Shown here: positions 1-8,935 of the stretch, piece by piece | Position numbering within the stretch: position 1 is the first letter of the stretch | Layout of the letters: each line of letters begins with the position of its first letter | Origin: Kribbella sp. VKM Ac-2568 | GTDB lineage: Bacteria; Actinomycetota; Actinomycetes; Propionibacteriales; Kribbellaceae | NCBI RefSeq assembly: GCF_004345365.1 | Contig: NZ_SLVF01000004.1 | Location: forward strand, 620,001-684,000 | Direction of reading: 5' to 3' | DNA: 64,000 bases | Position numbers and translations under genes: made by a program | Notes under the pieces: generated by a model | Told to the model about the DNA's origin: nothing | Seen by the model: the letters and a program-made list of their open reading frames with translations, nothing else | The model's database searches: none

Positions 1-294
1 ATGCTCTCGGCGCCTGTCCGCCTGCACCTCGTCTCCCTGGCGGCACAAGGGGAGTACGACGTGGGCACGCTGGCCGAGCGGGTCGGCGTCAGCATCGCCA
101 CCGCGAGCCAGCACCTCGGCAAGCTGCGACTGGCCGGCATCATCACGGCCCGCCGCGAGGGCCGCCGGCACATCTACACCGTCGACGACCCGCACGTGCT
201 CAACCTGGTCGACCAGATCTTCGAGCACATCGCCCCCGACGGCTCACTAGCCCCCGACCCACCTCTCCGCCGCCGCCCGCCCCGCGCTGAGTAG
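1..294 (+). CDS. ArsR-family winged-helix regulator, 5' end cut by window edge
   Basis: The visible 97 residues hold the core of an ArsR/SmtB winged helix: a helix starting SAPVRLHLV, then the recognition region VGVSIATASQHLGKLRLAGI and a wing ARREGRRHIYTV. The family normally has another 10-25 residues before this point, so the ATG at base 1 is probably an internal Met and the gene begins outside the window. No metal-binding ELCVC motif is visible, so a metal sensor role is not supported. The C-terminus is short and Pro/Arg-rich. It converges with the ATPase gene that follows. The family is well supported; the ligand is unknown. Confidence 0.75.
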   Translation: MLSAPVRLHLVSLAAQGEYDVGTLAERVGVSIATASQHLGKLRLAGIITARREGRRHIYTVDDPHVLNLVDQIFEHIAPDGSLAPDPPLRRRPPRAE

Positions 295-378
295 CCACCC
301 GGCCGCCTGTCGCCGGGCCCCTGTACCTCACCCGGCCGACCTCGCGCCGACCGCTGGCCGGCTAGAGACTTGTGCCGG

Positions 379-1095
379 TTAGAGGATGTGGCGGAGGTAG
401 CGCTCGGGGGCTGCCAGGTAGGCCTGCCAGTTCTGGACGAGCTCGAGCTCCGCCCAGGTGGTAGGGCGGATGCCCCACTCGCCGATCTCGATGATGGCGG
501 CGCCGGGCAGCGAGCAGACGACGGGGGAGTGGGTCGCGCAGAGCACCTGAGCACCGCCGGCCGCCAGTTCGTTCAGTACGCCGACCAGGGCGAGGCTCGA
601 CGAGAACGACAAGGCTGACTCGGGCTCGTCCAGGCAGTACAACCCGGGGCTGTCGAACCGGCTCCTCAGCACCTCCAGGAACCCTTCGCCGTGGCTGAGC
701 TCGTGGAACTTCGGGTCGTAGGGTCCTGGGTTGTTCTCCAGGTACGTGTAGTAGCCGTGCATCGTCTCGGCGCGCAGGAAGAATCCCCAGCGGGAGGCAC
801 CGGCTCCGCGGGTCAACAGGAGCTCGCCGGACAACGGCGACTCGGAGGCGCGGGTGGTCAGCCGGGCGCCGGTGGAACCGCCCTCGGGTGACATGCCGAA
901 AGCGATCGCGATCGCCTCGACCAGGGTGGACTTGCCGGTGCCGTTCTCGCCGACCAGGAAGGTGACGCCGGGGTCGAGGTCCAGGCCGTCGGTCAGGAGT
1001 TGGCGGATCGCGGGAATGGTGTGCGGCCAGGTCCCGGACGGACGAATGCCCTCCGCCGCGGCAACCCGGCGTACGGGGTGGTCGGCGAAGGGCAT
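379..1095 (-). CDS. Small AAA/RecF-OLD-like ATPase
   Basis: The 238-residue protein is a compact ABC-type ATPase head without the long coiled coil of SMC or RecN. Walker A is GENGTGKST (residues 49-57), an ABC-like signature is LSHGEG (about 133-138), Walker B is CLDEPES (about 154-160), and a switch His lies in CATHSP (about 189). Stand-alone ATPases of this kind (ATP-binding AAA_21/OLD-like) are common in actinobacteria and their role is mostly unknown; DNA repair or nuclease partnership is a guess. No nuclease gene lies next to it. It is read leftward, downstream of the kgd/DUF6104 pair and about 25 bp away, so co-transcription with kgd is possible. Confidence 0.75.
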   Translation of the reverse strand: MPFADHPVRRVAAAEGIRPSGTWPHTIPAIRQLLTDGLDLDPGVTFLVGENGTGKSTLVEAIAIAFGMSPEGGSTGARLTTRASESPLSGELLLTRGAGASRWGFFLRAETMHGYYTYLENNPGPYDPKFHELSHGEGFLEVLRSRFDSPGLYCLDEPESALSFSSSLALVGVLNELAAGGAQVLCATHSPVVCSLPGAAIIEIGEWGIRPTTWAELELVQNWQAYLAAPERYLRHIL

Positions 1096-1120
1096 CTCGT
1101 CAGGCTAGACGAGGACGAGC

Positions 1121-1297
1121 TCAGTCGTCCTCGTCGTCCAGCCGCGCCAGCCAGGTGGCGAAGCGCTCGATCGGGGTCTCGAACTCGGGGTTCAGGTCGA
1201 CGAACTCGCGCAGCCGCTCGGCCATCCAGGCCAGCGTGACGTCTTCCTCGCCACGCCGGCCCTCGAGCTCCTCGATCCCTCGGTCGGTGAAGTACAC
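1121..1297 (-). CDS. DUF6104-family small protein downstream of kgd
   Basis: This short gene encodes 58 residues, starting MYFTDRGIEELEGRRGEE and ending in the acidic run LDDEDD. It begins with GTG one base after the kgd stop, so the two are almost certainly translationally coupled. Small proteins of this sequence type (DUF6104, by recollection of the family) are repeatedly found beside the 2-oxoglutarate decarboxylase gene of actinobacteria; no biochemical role is known to me. The arrangement suggests that it is made with Kgd and could bind or tune that enzyme, but this is inference. GC-rich third positions and the conserved context support a real gene. Confidence 0.7.
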   Translation of the reverse strand: MYFTDRGIEELEGRRGEEDVTLAWMAERLREFVDLNPEFETPIERFATWLARLDDEDD

Positions 1298-1298
1298 G

Positions 1299-4200
1299 TC
1301 AGCTGAAGGCCTGCTTCATCAGCGTCGCCAGCTCGGTGACGTGCACGTTGTGCGAGCCGACCGACGGCGCGGACATGGCCGGCCGGGACACCCGGTAGAA
1401 CGGCTTGCCGCCCAGGTGCTCGGTCAGGTTCAGCGCCATGAACGGCCACGGACCCTGGTTCGCCGGCTCGTCCTGCACCCAGCGGATCTCCTGCAGGTTC
1501 GGGTACTTGGCCAGCTCGGCCTTGATCTCCTCGGCGGGCAGCGGGTAGAGCTGCTCGACCCGCAGGATCACGGTGCTGATCTTGTCCGGCTCCGCCTTCT
1601 TGCGCTCGGCCAGCAGGTCGTAGCTGATCCGGCCGGAGGCCAGGATGACCCGCTCTACGGCGGCGGTGTTCTGCTCGGCCTCCGGGTCGTTCAGGACCGG
1701 GCGGAACGTGCCGCTGGTCAGCTCCTCGGGCTGCGACACCGCCGCCTTCAGCCGGAGCAGCTGCTTCGGGGTGAAGACGATCAGCGGGTTGTGCTCCTCC
1801 TGCAGCGTGTGCCGCCGCAGCAGGTGGAAGTACGACGCGGGCGTCGACGGCTGCGCCACCGTCATCGCGTTCTCGGCGCACAGCTGCATGAACCGCTCGA
1901 TCCGGGCCGACGAGTGGTCCGGGCCCTGCCCTTCGTAGCCGTGCGGCAGCAGCAGCACGACACCGGACTTCTGGCCCCACTTCGCCTCACCGGCCGAGAT
2001 GTACTCGTCGATGATCGACTGGGCGCCGTTGACGAAGTCGCCGAACTGGGCCTCCCAGAGGACCAGCGCCTCCGGCCGCGCCACGGAGTACCCGTACTCG
2101 AAGCCGAGTGCGGCGTACTCGCTCAGCAGCGAGTCGTAGACGTAGAAGTTCGCCTGCTCCTCGTCCAGGTGCTGCAGTGGGACGTGGTCCTGCCCGTTGA
2201 TCCGGTCGATGACGGCGGCGAACCGCTGCACGAAGGTGCCGCGGCGGCTGTCCTGGCCGGCCAGCCGGACCGGACGCCCGGCCAGCAGCAGCGAGCCGAA
2301 CGCGGTGATCTCCGCGCTGGCCCAGTCGACCGGGCCCTGGGTGATCGCAGCAGCCCGGCGCTGCAGCTGCGGCATCACCTTCGGGTGCGCGGTGAAGCCC
2401 TCCGGCAGCGTCGTGTACGCGTCCGCGATCTTCTTCAGCACCTCGGGGGTGGTCGCCGTGGCGTCCGGCCCGTCCGGCTTGTCCGGGTAGACCGGGACGG
2501 TCACGTACGGCGCCGGCGTGTCCGGCTGGCTCTTCGCCTCGCGGACCTCGGTGAACACCCGCTCCAGCCGTTGCTGGAAGTCGCGCATCGCCTGCTCGGC
2601 CTCTTCCACCGTGATGTCGCCACGGCCGATCAGGGCCTCGGTGTAGAGCTTGCGCACGGACCGCTTCTGCTCGATCAGGTCGTACATCAGCGGCTGGGTG
2701 AAGCTCGGGTCGTCGCCCTCGTTGTGACCGCGGCGGCGGTAGCAGACCAGGTCGATGACGACGTCCTTGTTGAACGCCTGGCGGTACTCGAAGGCCAGGT
2801 CCGCGACCCGGATGCAGGCCTCGGGGTCGTCGCCGTTCACGTGGAAGATCGGCGCCTGCACCATCCGGGCGACGTCGGTGCTGTACATCGACGAGCGGGA
2901 CGAGGCCGGCGAGGTGGTGAAGCCGACCTGGTTGTTCACGATCACGTGGATCGTGCCGCCGGTCCGGTAGCCGCGCAGCTGGGACAGGTTCAGCGTCTCG
3001 GCCACCACGCCCTGGCCGGCGAAGGCCGCGTCGCCGTGGACGAGCAGCGGCAGCACCGGGAACGCGGCGCCGCGGTCGAGGAGGTCCTGCTTGGCCCGGA
3101 CGATGCCCTCGAGCACCGGGTCGACGGTCTCCAGGTGGGACGGGTTCGCCGCCACCGACACCTTGATCTTGTCGCCGAACTCCGAGACGAACTCGCCCTC
3201 GGCACCCAGGTGGTACTTCACGTCACCGGAGCCCTGGACCGTCCGCGGGTCGATGTTGCCGTCGAACTCGCGGAAGATCTGGCTGTACGACTTGCCGACG
3301 ATGTTGGCCAGCACGTTCAGCCGGCCGCGGTGCGCCATACCGATGGTGACCTCGTCCAGCCCGGCGCCGGCGGCCTCCTCGCAGATCTCGTCGAGCAGCG
3401 GGATGGTGGTCTCCGCGCCCTCGAGGGAGAACCGCTTCTGGCCGACGTACTTGGTCTGCAGGAAGGTCTCGAAGGCCTCGGCCTCGTTCAGCTTGGCCAG
3501 GATCCGCAGCTGCTCCTCGCGCGGCGGCTTGGTGTGCGGCCGCTCGATCCGCTCCTGCAGCCACTTGCGCTGCTCGGGGTCCTGGATGTGCATGTACTCG
3601 ACGCCGACCGTGCGGCAGTACGAGTCGCGCAGGATGCCGAGGATCTCCCGCAGCTTCATGAACTTGCGGTCGGCCTGGGCGCCGAACGAGCCGGTCGCGA
3701 ACTCGCGGTCCAGATCCCACAGGGTCAGGCCGTGGGTGGCGACGTCGAGGTCAGGGTGGCTGCGCTGCTTGTACTCCAGCGGGTCGGTGTCGGCCATGAT
3801 GTGGCCGCGCACCCGGTAGGCGTGGATCAGCTCGAGGATGCGGGCCTGCTTGCTGATGTCCTCCTCGTGGCTGTGCGGGAGGTCGGCGGCCCAGCGGATC
3901 GGCTCGTAGGGGATCCGCAACGACTGGAAGATCTCGTCGTAGAAGCCCTCCTCGCCGAGCAGCAGCTTGTGCAGCCGGCGCAGGAACTCACCCGACTGGG
4001 CGCCCTGGATGATCCGGTGGTCGTAGGTCGAGGTCAGCGTCATCACCTTGCTGACCGCGAGCTTGGCCATCGTCTCCTCGGCCGCACCCTGGTACTCCGT
4101 CGGGTACTCCATCGCGCCGACGCCGATGATGCAGCCCTGGCCGCTCATCAGCCGCGGCACCGAGTGCTGGGTGCCGATGGTGCCGGGGTTGGTCAGGCTG

Positions 4201-5135
4201 ATCGTGGTGCCCTGGAAGTCGGGCAGCGCGAGCTTGTTGTCCCGGGCCCGCCGGACGATGTCCTCGTAGGCCATCCAGAACTCGGCGAACGTCATCGACT
4301 CGGTCGCCTTGATCGACGGCACCAGCAACTGCCGGGTGCCGTCCGGCTTCTGCATGTCGATGGCCAGGCCGAGGTTGATGTGCTCCGGCTGGACCAGCGT
4401 CGGCTTGCCCTCGGTCTCGTCGAACGAGGCGTTCATCTCCGGCAGCGTCTTCAGCGCCTTCACCAGGGCCCAGCCGACCAGGTGGGTGAAGGAGATCTTG
4501 CCGCCGCGGGCGCGCTTGAGGTGGTTGTTGATGACGATCCGGTTGTCGATCAGCAGCTTGACCGGCACCTGGCGCACGCTGGTCGCAGTGGGGACCCCGA
4601 GGCTGGTCTCCATGTTCTGCGCGGTCCGTGCGGGTGCTCCGCGCAGGATGACCCGGTTCGCGTCCGTGCTGGTCGCCGGTGCGGGCTTGGGTTGCGCCTT
4701 GGGCGGCTGGTTCACCGTGCCTCCGGTCGGGGCACCGCTCGCCGCGGGCGCTGCTTTCGCTGTGGATGCTGCTGTCTGCGCTTGCTTGGCCGGAGCTGCC
4801 GGAGCTGCCGGAGCGGGCGCGGCCGGAGCGGGCGCGGCCGGAGCCGGTGCGGCAGCCGCGGCCTGGGCGGCCGGCTGGCTGGACGACGGCGCGGCGGCGG
4901 CGGTACCGCGGCTCGGCGCCTCGGGGGTCTTGTTGTCTGACACCGCATCGGGCCGGGGAGCGTCGGCCGGCTTCGCCTGCTTCGCATCACCCGGGCTGTA
5001 ACCCTTGAAGAAGTCCCACCACGCCGGATCCACAGACTTGGGGTCCTGGAGGTAGTTCTCGTACATCTCGTCGACCAGCCATTCGTTCGCACCGAAGGCT
5101 GCAAGGGGATTAGTTTCTGATGGCTCGGTGGCCAC
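1299..5135 (-). CDS. kgd: Multifunctional 2-oxoglutarate decarboxylase / dehydrogenase E1-E2 fusion
   Basis: This 1278-residue protein has the actinobacterial Kgd/OdhA layout. An N-terminal 2-oxoglutarate dehydrogenase N-domain (WWDFFKGY, about residues 39-46) is followed by an Ala/Pro linker (about 65-150), a succinyltransferase-like E2 domain with the catalytic TYDHRIIQG around residue 370, and a ThDP-dependent E1 with the cofactor motif starting GDAAFAGQG near 703. It lacks a lipoyl domain, as expected: in this family the lipoyl groups come from the pyruvate dehydrogenase E2. The enzyme decarboxylates 2-oxoglutarate in the TCA cycle in the cytoplasm. In mycobacteria it is inhibited by GarA; no garA is in the window. 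GTG start, with a purine-rich GGAAGAGG upstream. Confidence 0.97.
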   Translation of the reverse strand: MATEPSETNPLAAFGANEWLVDEMYENYLQDPKSVDPAWWDFFKGYSPGDAKQAKPADAPRPDAVSDNKTPEAPSRGTAAAAPSSSQPAAQAAAAAPAPAAPAPAAPAPAAPAAPAKQAQTAASTAKAAPAASGAPTGGTVNQPPKAQPKPAPATSTDANRVILRGAPARTAQNMETSLGVPTATSVRQVPVKLLIDNRIVINNHLKRARGGKISFTHLVGWALVKALKTLPEMNASFDETEGKPTLVQPEHINLGLAIDMQKPDGTRQLLVPSIKATESMTFAEFWMAYEDIVRRARDNKLALPDFQGTTISLTNPGTIGTQHSVPRLMSGQGCIIGVGAMEYPTEYQGAAEETMAKLAVSKVMTLTSTYDHRIIQGAQSGEFLRRLHKLLLGEEGFYDEIFQSLRIPYEPIRWAADLPHSHEEDISKQARILELIHAYRVRGHIMADTDPLEYKQRSHPDLDVATHGLTLWDLDREFATGSFGAQADRKFMKLREILGILRDSYCRTVGVEYMHIQDPEQRKWLQERIERPHTKPPREEQLRILAKLNEAEAFETFLQTKYVGQKRFSLEGAETTIPLLDEICEEAAGAGLDEVTIGMAHRGRLNVLANIVGKSYSQIFREFDGNIDPRTVQGSGDVKYHLGAEGEFVSEFGDKIKVSVAANPSHLETVDPVLEGIVRAKQDLLDRGAAFPVLPLLVHGDAAFAGQGVVAETLNLSQLRGYRTGGTIHVIVNNQVGFTTSPASSRSSMYSTDVARMVQAPIFHVNGDDPEACIRVADLAFEYRQAFNKDVVIDLVCYRRRGHNEGDDPSFTQPLMYDLIEQKRSVRKLYTEALIGRGDITVEEAEQAMRDFQQRLERVFTEVREAKSQPDTPAPYVTVPVYPDKPDGPDATATTPEVLKKIADAYTTLPEGFTAHPKVMPQLQRRAAAITQGPVDWASAEITAFGSLLLAGRPVRLAGQDSRRGTFVQRFAAVIDRINGQDHVPLQHLDEEQANFYVYDSLLSEYAALGFEYGYSVARPEALVLWEAQFGDFVNGAQSIIDEYISAGEAKWGQKSGVVLLLPHGYEGQGPDHSSARIERFMQLCAENAMTVAQPSTPASYFHLLRRHTLQEEHNPLIVFTPKQLLRLKAAVSQPEELTSGTFRPVLNDPEAEQNTAAVERVILASGRISYDLLAERKKAEPDKISTVILRVEQLYPLPAEEIKAELAKYPNLQEIRWVQDEPANQGPWPFMALNLTEHLGGKPFYRVSRPAMSAPSVGSHNVHVTELATLMKQAFS

Positions 5136-5559
5136 TTGGCAGTTCGCCTCTTCCGATCGGGTCAGATACCTGTGTTATGCGCACTGGAGTTATGGGGTGC
5201 TTCCCGAGGCAAGGCTAATAGCACGGCCACCACTTCTACAGCCCGGGATCATCGGACCAGTCGATCCAGTGGTTGGCGCGTCGGCCCTTGATCGATCGAC
5301 CCCTGAAACACCGTGATGGCAGGTGTTCCAGCGATTTGCGGGCCGGTCCTGGGCCCGGTGACGCGGCCATCGGCCGGAGGAACTGCGGGACCCGTTGCAG
5401 AGGTGGGTTTCCGGGCCTGCGGGAAGGGGTGTGCGGACCCCCTTGAACGCCTGAGTGGCCACTGTATGCAGCTGCGCACTTGCAGCCCGTGATAGTCAGC
5501 TCCGCGCAATCGTGTGGTGAAGGTCACGCACCGGATCAGTCCAGTTCGCGAGAAGTGGC
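5136..5559. other. Intergenic region upstream of kgd
   Basis: This 424-base gap separates kgd (leftward) from the DUF3052 gene (also leftward). Reading frames here are short, low in plausibility and have no recognisable protein. It should hold the kgd promoter and untranslated leader and the 3' end of the DUF3052 transcript. I see no clear promoter hexamers, riboswitch or repeat. Confidence 0.5.
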
Positions 5560-5964
5560 TCACCGGTTGACCAGTCGGCGGACAAGTTTCAGCCCGGACC
5601 AGGTGTCGTCGACCGCGCAGACTTTCACGTCCACCACCCCGAGCGGCAGGGCCACGTCGCGGACGCCGTTCTCGTCCAGGTCGGTCGCCAGCCCCGACGA
5701 CCGCTTCGGCCAGGCGATCCAGATCATCCCGGCCTTCGCCGTCTTCCCGAGCAGGACCGGCAACCTCTTCGCCAGCCGCGCCCGATCCGGGCAGAAGGTC
5801 AGGATCACGTCGTACTCCGCCCGCCCGGGCCGGCTGATCACCTTGAGCCCGTCCGGGAGCCCCTCGATCACGAACCCGGCCGGCGCGTTCTCGACGACGA
5901 CGGCGTGCTCGGGCTTGATGCCTAGCTTGGCGGCCAGCGGCTTGCCCGAGTATCCGGAGCTCAT
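5560..5964 (-). CDS. DUF3052-family protein
   Basis: The 134-residue protein begins MSSGYSGKPLAAKLGIKP and has the DUF3052 pattern: a small alpha/beta fold, a central stretch GMIWIAWPKRSSG, and the closing VDDTWSGLKLVRR. The family is common in actinobacteria and has no established function. It appears monocistronic. A TACGAT hexamer lies exactly 6 nt before the ATG with no Shine-Dalgarno, suggesting a leaderless mRNA. In some actinobacteria such a gene sits near the pyruvate dehydrogenase E1 gene aceE; here the neighbour is kgd, another 2-oxoacid enzyme, which may or may not be meaningful. Confidence 0.85.
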   Translation of the reverse strand: MSSGYSGKPLAAKLGIKPEHAVVVENAPAGFVIEGLPDGLKVISRPGRAEYDVILTFCPDRARLAKRLPVLLGKTAKAGMIWIAWPKRSSGLATDLDENGVRDVALPLGVVDVKVCAVDDTWSGLKLVRRLVNR

Positions 5965-6051
5965 GCAGCGATCGTAGGCGGGTCATGACGTACACGGGTT
6001 GCGTCATCTGACGGGCGCGGCGACGCGGCCGGGCTCATTAGCGTCGCGGCC

Positions 6052-7716
6052 GTGCAACGATCAATCAGACGACTAGTCCTCTTCCTCGCGGCGGCGGTGC
6101 CCTTGGCCGCTCTGGTGCCGCTGTCAACAGCATCGTCCGGCGCAGCCTCCTCGGCGAACGCGGCATCGGCGGCCGGGTTCTCCGGTCCGTCGGCGTGTTC
6201 CCAGACCCTCCCGATCACCGCTCCGCCGGGTGCGCGGGTGGAGTCGGTGACAGCGGTCCAGCAGTCCGGCGGCACCCTCACCTTCCCGGCGCAGCCACCC
6301 CTGCCGGCGCCGCCACCCGTCACCGGCGTACCGGCGTACTGCGAGATCACGGTGACGCTGAACCACCCGGGTGTGGACGATCACGCGCGGGTCAAGGTCT
6401 GGGCTCCGGTGGAGGGCTGGAACGGCCGCTTCCAGGGAGCCGGCGGCAGCGGCTATTCCGCGGGCGACTTCGGCGTCCCGCTGGCCGAGGGCGTCAAGAA
6501 GGGCTACGCGGTCGGGTCGACCGACGCCGGGGTCACCTTGTCCTTCATCGACGTGAGCGCGTGGGCGCTGACTCCCGACGGCAGGGTCAACCAGCCACTG
6601 CTCGAGAACTTCGCCTCCCGATCCGTGCACGACCTCGCGGTTGTCGGCAAGGCGGTCACCAAGGCGTACTACGGTCGCGCCGCGTCCTATTCGTACTGGA
6701 ATGGGTGCTCCACGGGCGGCCGGCAGGGATACCTGGAGGCGCAGCGCTACCCGGATGACTTCGACGGGATCCTGGCCGCCGCACCGGCCGTGAACTGGTC
6801 CAAGTGGGCGGTCGCGGCGCAGTGGCCGAACGTCGTGATGAACCAGGAGCACAACGTTCTCAGCAAGTGTGAGTTCGATGCCTTCAACGCCGCGGCGGTC
6901 GAGGCGTGTGACCGGTTGGACGGTGTTGCCGACGGCATCATCGGGCGCCCGCTGGACTGCACCTGGGATCCGGCCCGGCTGATCGGCAAGAAGATCGTCT
7001 GCGACGGCAAGGAGCTCACCATCTCCACGGCCGACGCCACGGTCGTCCGCAGGATCTGGCAGGGTCCGGTCAGCCCGTCGGGTCAGAAGCTCTGGTACGG
7101 ACTGACCAGGGGATCGGACTTCGGCGGTCTGGCCGCCACCCTTCCCGGGCCGGACGGGAGCAGCGTGGCCTATACCTTCCCGATCTCGAACACCTGGATC
7201 CAGACGTTCCTGAAGGAGCAGCCGGCGTTCGACACCTCGAAGATCACCTACAGCGAGTTCGCCAAGCTGTTCCGGCAGTCGGAGGCGGAGTACACCGCGC
7301 TGATCGGCTCTGACGACCCGGATCTGTCGGGCTTCCGGAAGGCCGGCGGCAAGCTGCTCTCGTGGCACGGGCTCGCCGATCAGCTGATCTTCCCGCAGGG
7401 CACGATCAACTACCGGCAGCGCGTGGACCGCGTTCTCGGTGGGACCGAGCGGGTGGACGACTTCTACCGGCTGTTCCTGGCGCCTGGCGTCGCGCATTGC
7501 CAGTCGGGCATCGGGCCGGCGCCGACCGATCCGCTGGCCGCGCTGGTGAAGTGGGTCGAGGAGGGGAAGGCACCTGCCACCCTCCCTGCCTCGATGACCC
7601 GGGCCGACGGGCAGGTCGTCACCAGCAATCTGTGCCGCTACCCCCAGGTCTCCCAGTACCTCGGCCACGGCGATCCGGCCGCTGCCGGCAGCTACCGCTG
7701 CATTCGGCACGGGTAG
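6052..7716 (+). CDS. Secreted tannase/feruloyl-esterase family hydrolase
   Basis: The protein has 554 residues with a Sec signal peptide (Arg-rich N-terminus, hydrophobic LVLFLAAAVPLAALVPL, Ala-rich cleavage zone near residue 35). The mature part matches the tannase/feruloyl esterase fold: nucleophile elbow GCSTGGRQG with Ser near residue 220, and a late catalytic His in GVAHCQSG. The cysteine before the serine elbow and the one after the His form a disulfide in family members. It probably cleaves phenolic esters of plant material outside the cell. The GTG start is set by TAGCGT seven nt upstream (leaderless pattern). A GntR regulator follows and a terminator hairpin lies in between. Confidence 0.88.
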   Translation: MQRSIRRLVLFLAAAVPLAALVPLSTASSGAASSANAASAAGFSGPSACSQTLPITAPPGARVESVTAVQQSGGTLTFPAQPPLPAPPPVTGVPAYCEITVTLNHPGVDDHARVKVWAPVEGWNGRFQGAGGSGYSAGDFGVPLAEGVKKGYAVGSTDAGVTLSFIDVSAWALTPDGRVNQPLLENFASRSVHDLAVVGKAVTKAYYGRAASYSYWNGCSTGGRQGYLEAQRYPDDFDGILAAAPAVNWSKWAVAAQWPNVVMNQEHNVLSKCEFDAFNAAAVEACDRLDGVADGIIGRPLDCTWDPARLIGKKIVCDGKELTISTADATVVRRIWQGPVSPSGQKLWYGLTRGSDFGGLAATLPGPDGSSVAYTFPISNTWIQTFLKEQPAFDTSKITYSEFAKLFRQSEAEYTALIGSDDPDLSGFRKAGGKLLSWHGLADQLIFPQGTINYRQRVDRVLGGTERVDDFYRLFLAPGVAHCQSGIGPAPTDPLAALVKWVEEGKAPATLPASMTRADGQVVTSNLCRYPQVSQYLGHGDPAAAGSYRCIRHG

Positions 7717-7739
7717 CCACCTCCCTTGCAGGGCTGACT

Positions 7740-7776
7740 CGCAGTCCCTCGCTCTCCTCCGGGGCGGGGGACTGCG
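7740..7776 (+). terminator. Candidate terminator after the tannase-like gene
   Basis: A 9-bp perfect stem (CGCAGTCCC at 7740-7748 with GGGACTGCG at 7768-7776) sits 24 bases after the esterase stop. There is no U-tract, as is usual for high-GC actinobacteria. It separates the esterase from the GntR gene. Confidence 0.5.
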
Positions 7777-7841
7777 ACGTACCGGGGGTGTCTTCGGTTC
7801 GGCAAGGCGCGGGGAGGGGCCTGCGGCGGCATACTGACGGG

Positions 7842-8513
7842 ATGGCGTTGACGGATGAGGCGATCGTCAAGATCAAAGGGATGATCACCTCGGGGGAGTT
7901 GCGGCCGGGAGACCGGCTGCCCAAGGAGGCTGATCTCGCGGCGCGGCTCGGGCTGTCGCGGAACTCGCTGCGGGAGGCCGTGAAGGCGCTGACGCTGGTC
8001 AACGTGCTGGACGTGCGGCATGGCGACGGGACCTACGTGACCAGCCTCGACTCCGCGCATCTGCTCGACGCGCTGAGCTTCATGGTCGACCTGCATCAGG
8101 ACGATTCCGTGCTCCAGTTCTTCGAGGTACGACGTCTGCTCGAACCCGGGGTTGCCGCGCTGGCGGCGAACCGGCGTACGACCGAGCAGTTGTCCGAGTT
8201 GCGCTTGCTGACGAGCGATCTGGCCGCAGGCGCCGGGGTGGACGACCTCGTCGCGAACGACCTCAAGTTCCACCGCGGGATCGCCGAGGCGAGTGGCAAC
8301 GCGGTCGTCTGCTCATTGCTCGACGGAGTCTCCGGGGCGACGCAGCGCGCGCGGATCTGGCGCGGGGTCACCCAGGCCGGAGCGGTCGAGCGGACCCTGG
8401 CCGAGCACAGCGCGATCCTGGACGCCATCGAGATCGGCGACGCGGAGGCGGCGCGCGCCTGGATGACCGGGCACATCGCGGGGGTCGAGAATTGGTTGCG
8501 CAAGGCCCGCTGA
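7842..8513 (+). CDS. FadR-subfamily GntR regulator (FCD domain)
   Basis: The 223-residue protein has an N-terminal winged helix (about residues 1-70: LRPGDRLPKEADLAARLGLSRN region, then a wing with GDGTYV) and a C-terminal all-helical FCD effector domain (about 85-215) with the expected polar ligands NDLKFHRGIAEASGN and HSAILDAIEIGD. FCD regulators respond to small organic or sugar acids. The ATG at 7842 is chosen because CATACT lies 6 nt before it and the family N-terminus fits. It may control the upstream esterase or be autoregulated; it could also control the deoxy-sugar operon at 12-15 kb, which has an FCD-type palindrome but no regulator beside it. These links are guesses. Confidence 0.9.
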   Translation: MALTDEAIVKIKGMITSGELRPGDRLPKEADLAARLGLSRNSLREAVKALTLVNVLDVRHGDGTYVTSLDSAHLLDALSFMVDLHQDDSVLQFFEVRRLLEPGVAALAANRRTTEQLSELRLLTSDLAAGAGVDDLVANDLKFHRGIAEASGNAVVCSLLDGVSGATQRARIWRGVTQAGAVERTLAEHSAILDAIEIGDAEAARAWMTGHIAGVENWLRKAR

Positions 8514-8537
8514 ACCGTTGATGTGGAGGGCATCGGA

Positions 8538-8768
8538 ATGAGTCAGGAACCACCTCCGCCGCGGAGCGCGTTGACGCTCAGGATCGTGCTGGCCTCCTTC
8601 GGGCTGGTGGTCTGCGGCGCGGCCGCGGTGCTGTTCGTCGTCAACGATGTGCCGGCCGGGTGGGCGATCGCGGCCGAGTTCTTCGCGGTCGTCGCGGCGC
8701 TCGATCTGCTCGTGATCGGCCGGCGGAAGTGGGTGAACCGGCAGCGCTCCCGCGGAAAGTCCGACTGA
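8538..8768 (+). CDS. Small two-helix membrane protein
   Basis: The 76-residue protein has a short polar N-terminus (MSQEPPPPRSALTLR), two hydrophobic segments (about residues 15-37 and 42-62) and a basic C-terminal tail. I chose the ATG at 8538 because GGAGGG ends seven bases before it; an in-frame GTG at 8523 lacks a site. It lies 24 bases after the GntR gene and may be co-transcribed with it. I do not recognise a specific family; many actinobacteria carry similar small two-pass proteins of unknown role. Confidence 0.7.
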   Translation: MSQEPPPPRSALTLRIVLASFGLVVCGAAAVLFVVNDVPAGWAIAAEFFAVVAALDLLVIGRRKWVNRQRSRGKSD

Positions 8769-8786
8769 TGCCGGTCCGGAATCTGG

Positions 8787-8815
8787 TTGATGCCGGTCGG
8801 GCGGTCGTCTACTCT
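8787..8815 (+). promoter_or_regulatory. Predicted promoter for the ABC-F gene
   Basis: TTGATG (8787-8792) and TACTCT (8810-8815) are separated by exactly 17 bases, a good match to a housekeeping sigma promoter of actinobacteria. Transcription would begin near 8822, leaving a leader of about 115 bases before the ABC-F start. Confidence 0.55.
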
Positions 8816-8859
8816 GGACCAGTCACATTCCCGGCGTCAGGGGTCCGCGTTGTAACTCC

Positions 8860-8921
8860 GAGGTCTTTCTTCTGAGCAGTTGATCGCTCCCGTTCCGGTC
8901 GAGCGGTCTGGCAGAGACCTC
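8860..8921 (+). promoter_or_regulatory. Structured 5' leader of the ABC-F gene (candidate attenuator)
   Basis: Two nested stems can form. The outer one pairs GAGGTCT (8860-8866) with AGACCTC (8915-8921). The inner one pairs GATCGCTC (8882-8889) with GAGCGGTC (8901-8908), with one G-U pair and an 11-base loop. The outer stem ends in CTTT and lies only a few bases before the GGAG ribosome site (8925-8928). Antibiotic-resistance ABC-F genes are often controlled by ribosome-mediated attenuation in such leaders. Confidence 0.45.
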
Positions 8922-8935
8922 TTTGGAGTGTGCGC

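Noticed and set aside
1155..4940. A 1261-codon frame on the + strand
   Set aside because: It lies wholly antisense to kgd, is made of Arg/Leu/Gly/Val-rich shadow sequence, and resembles no protein; long antisense frames are usual at this GC content.
5190..5462. Short reverse frame upstream of kgd
   Set aside because: Composition is Gly/Ser/Arg/Pro-rich without structure, with no good start context or family resemblance.
6124..7710. A 528-codon reverse frame
   Set aside because: It is antisense to the tannase-like gene, whose signal peptide and catalytic motifs are clear.
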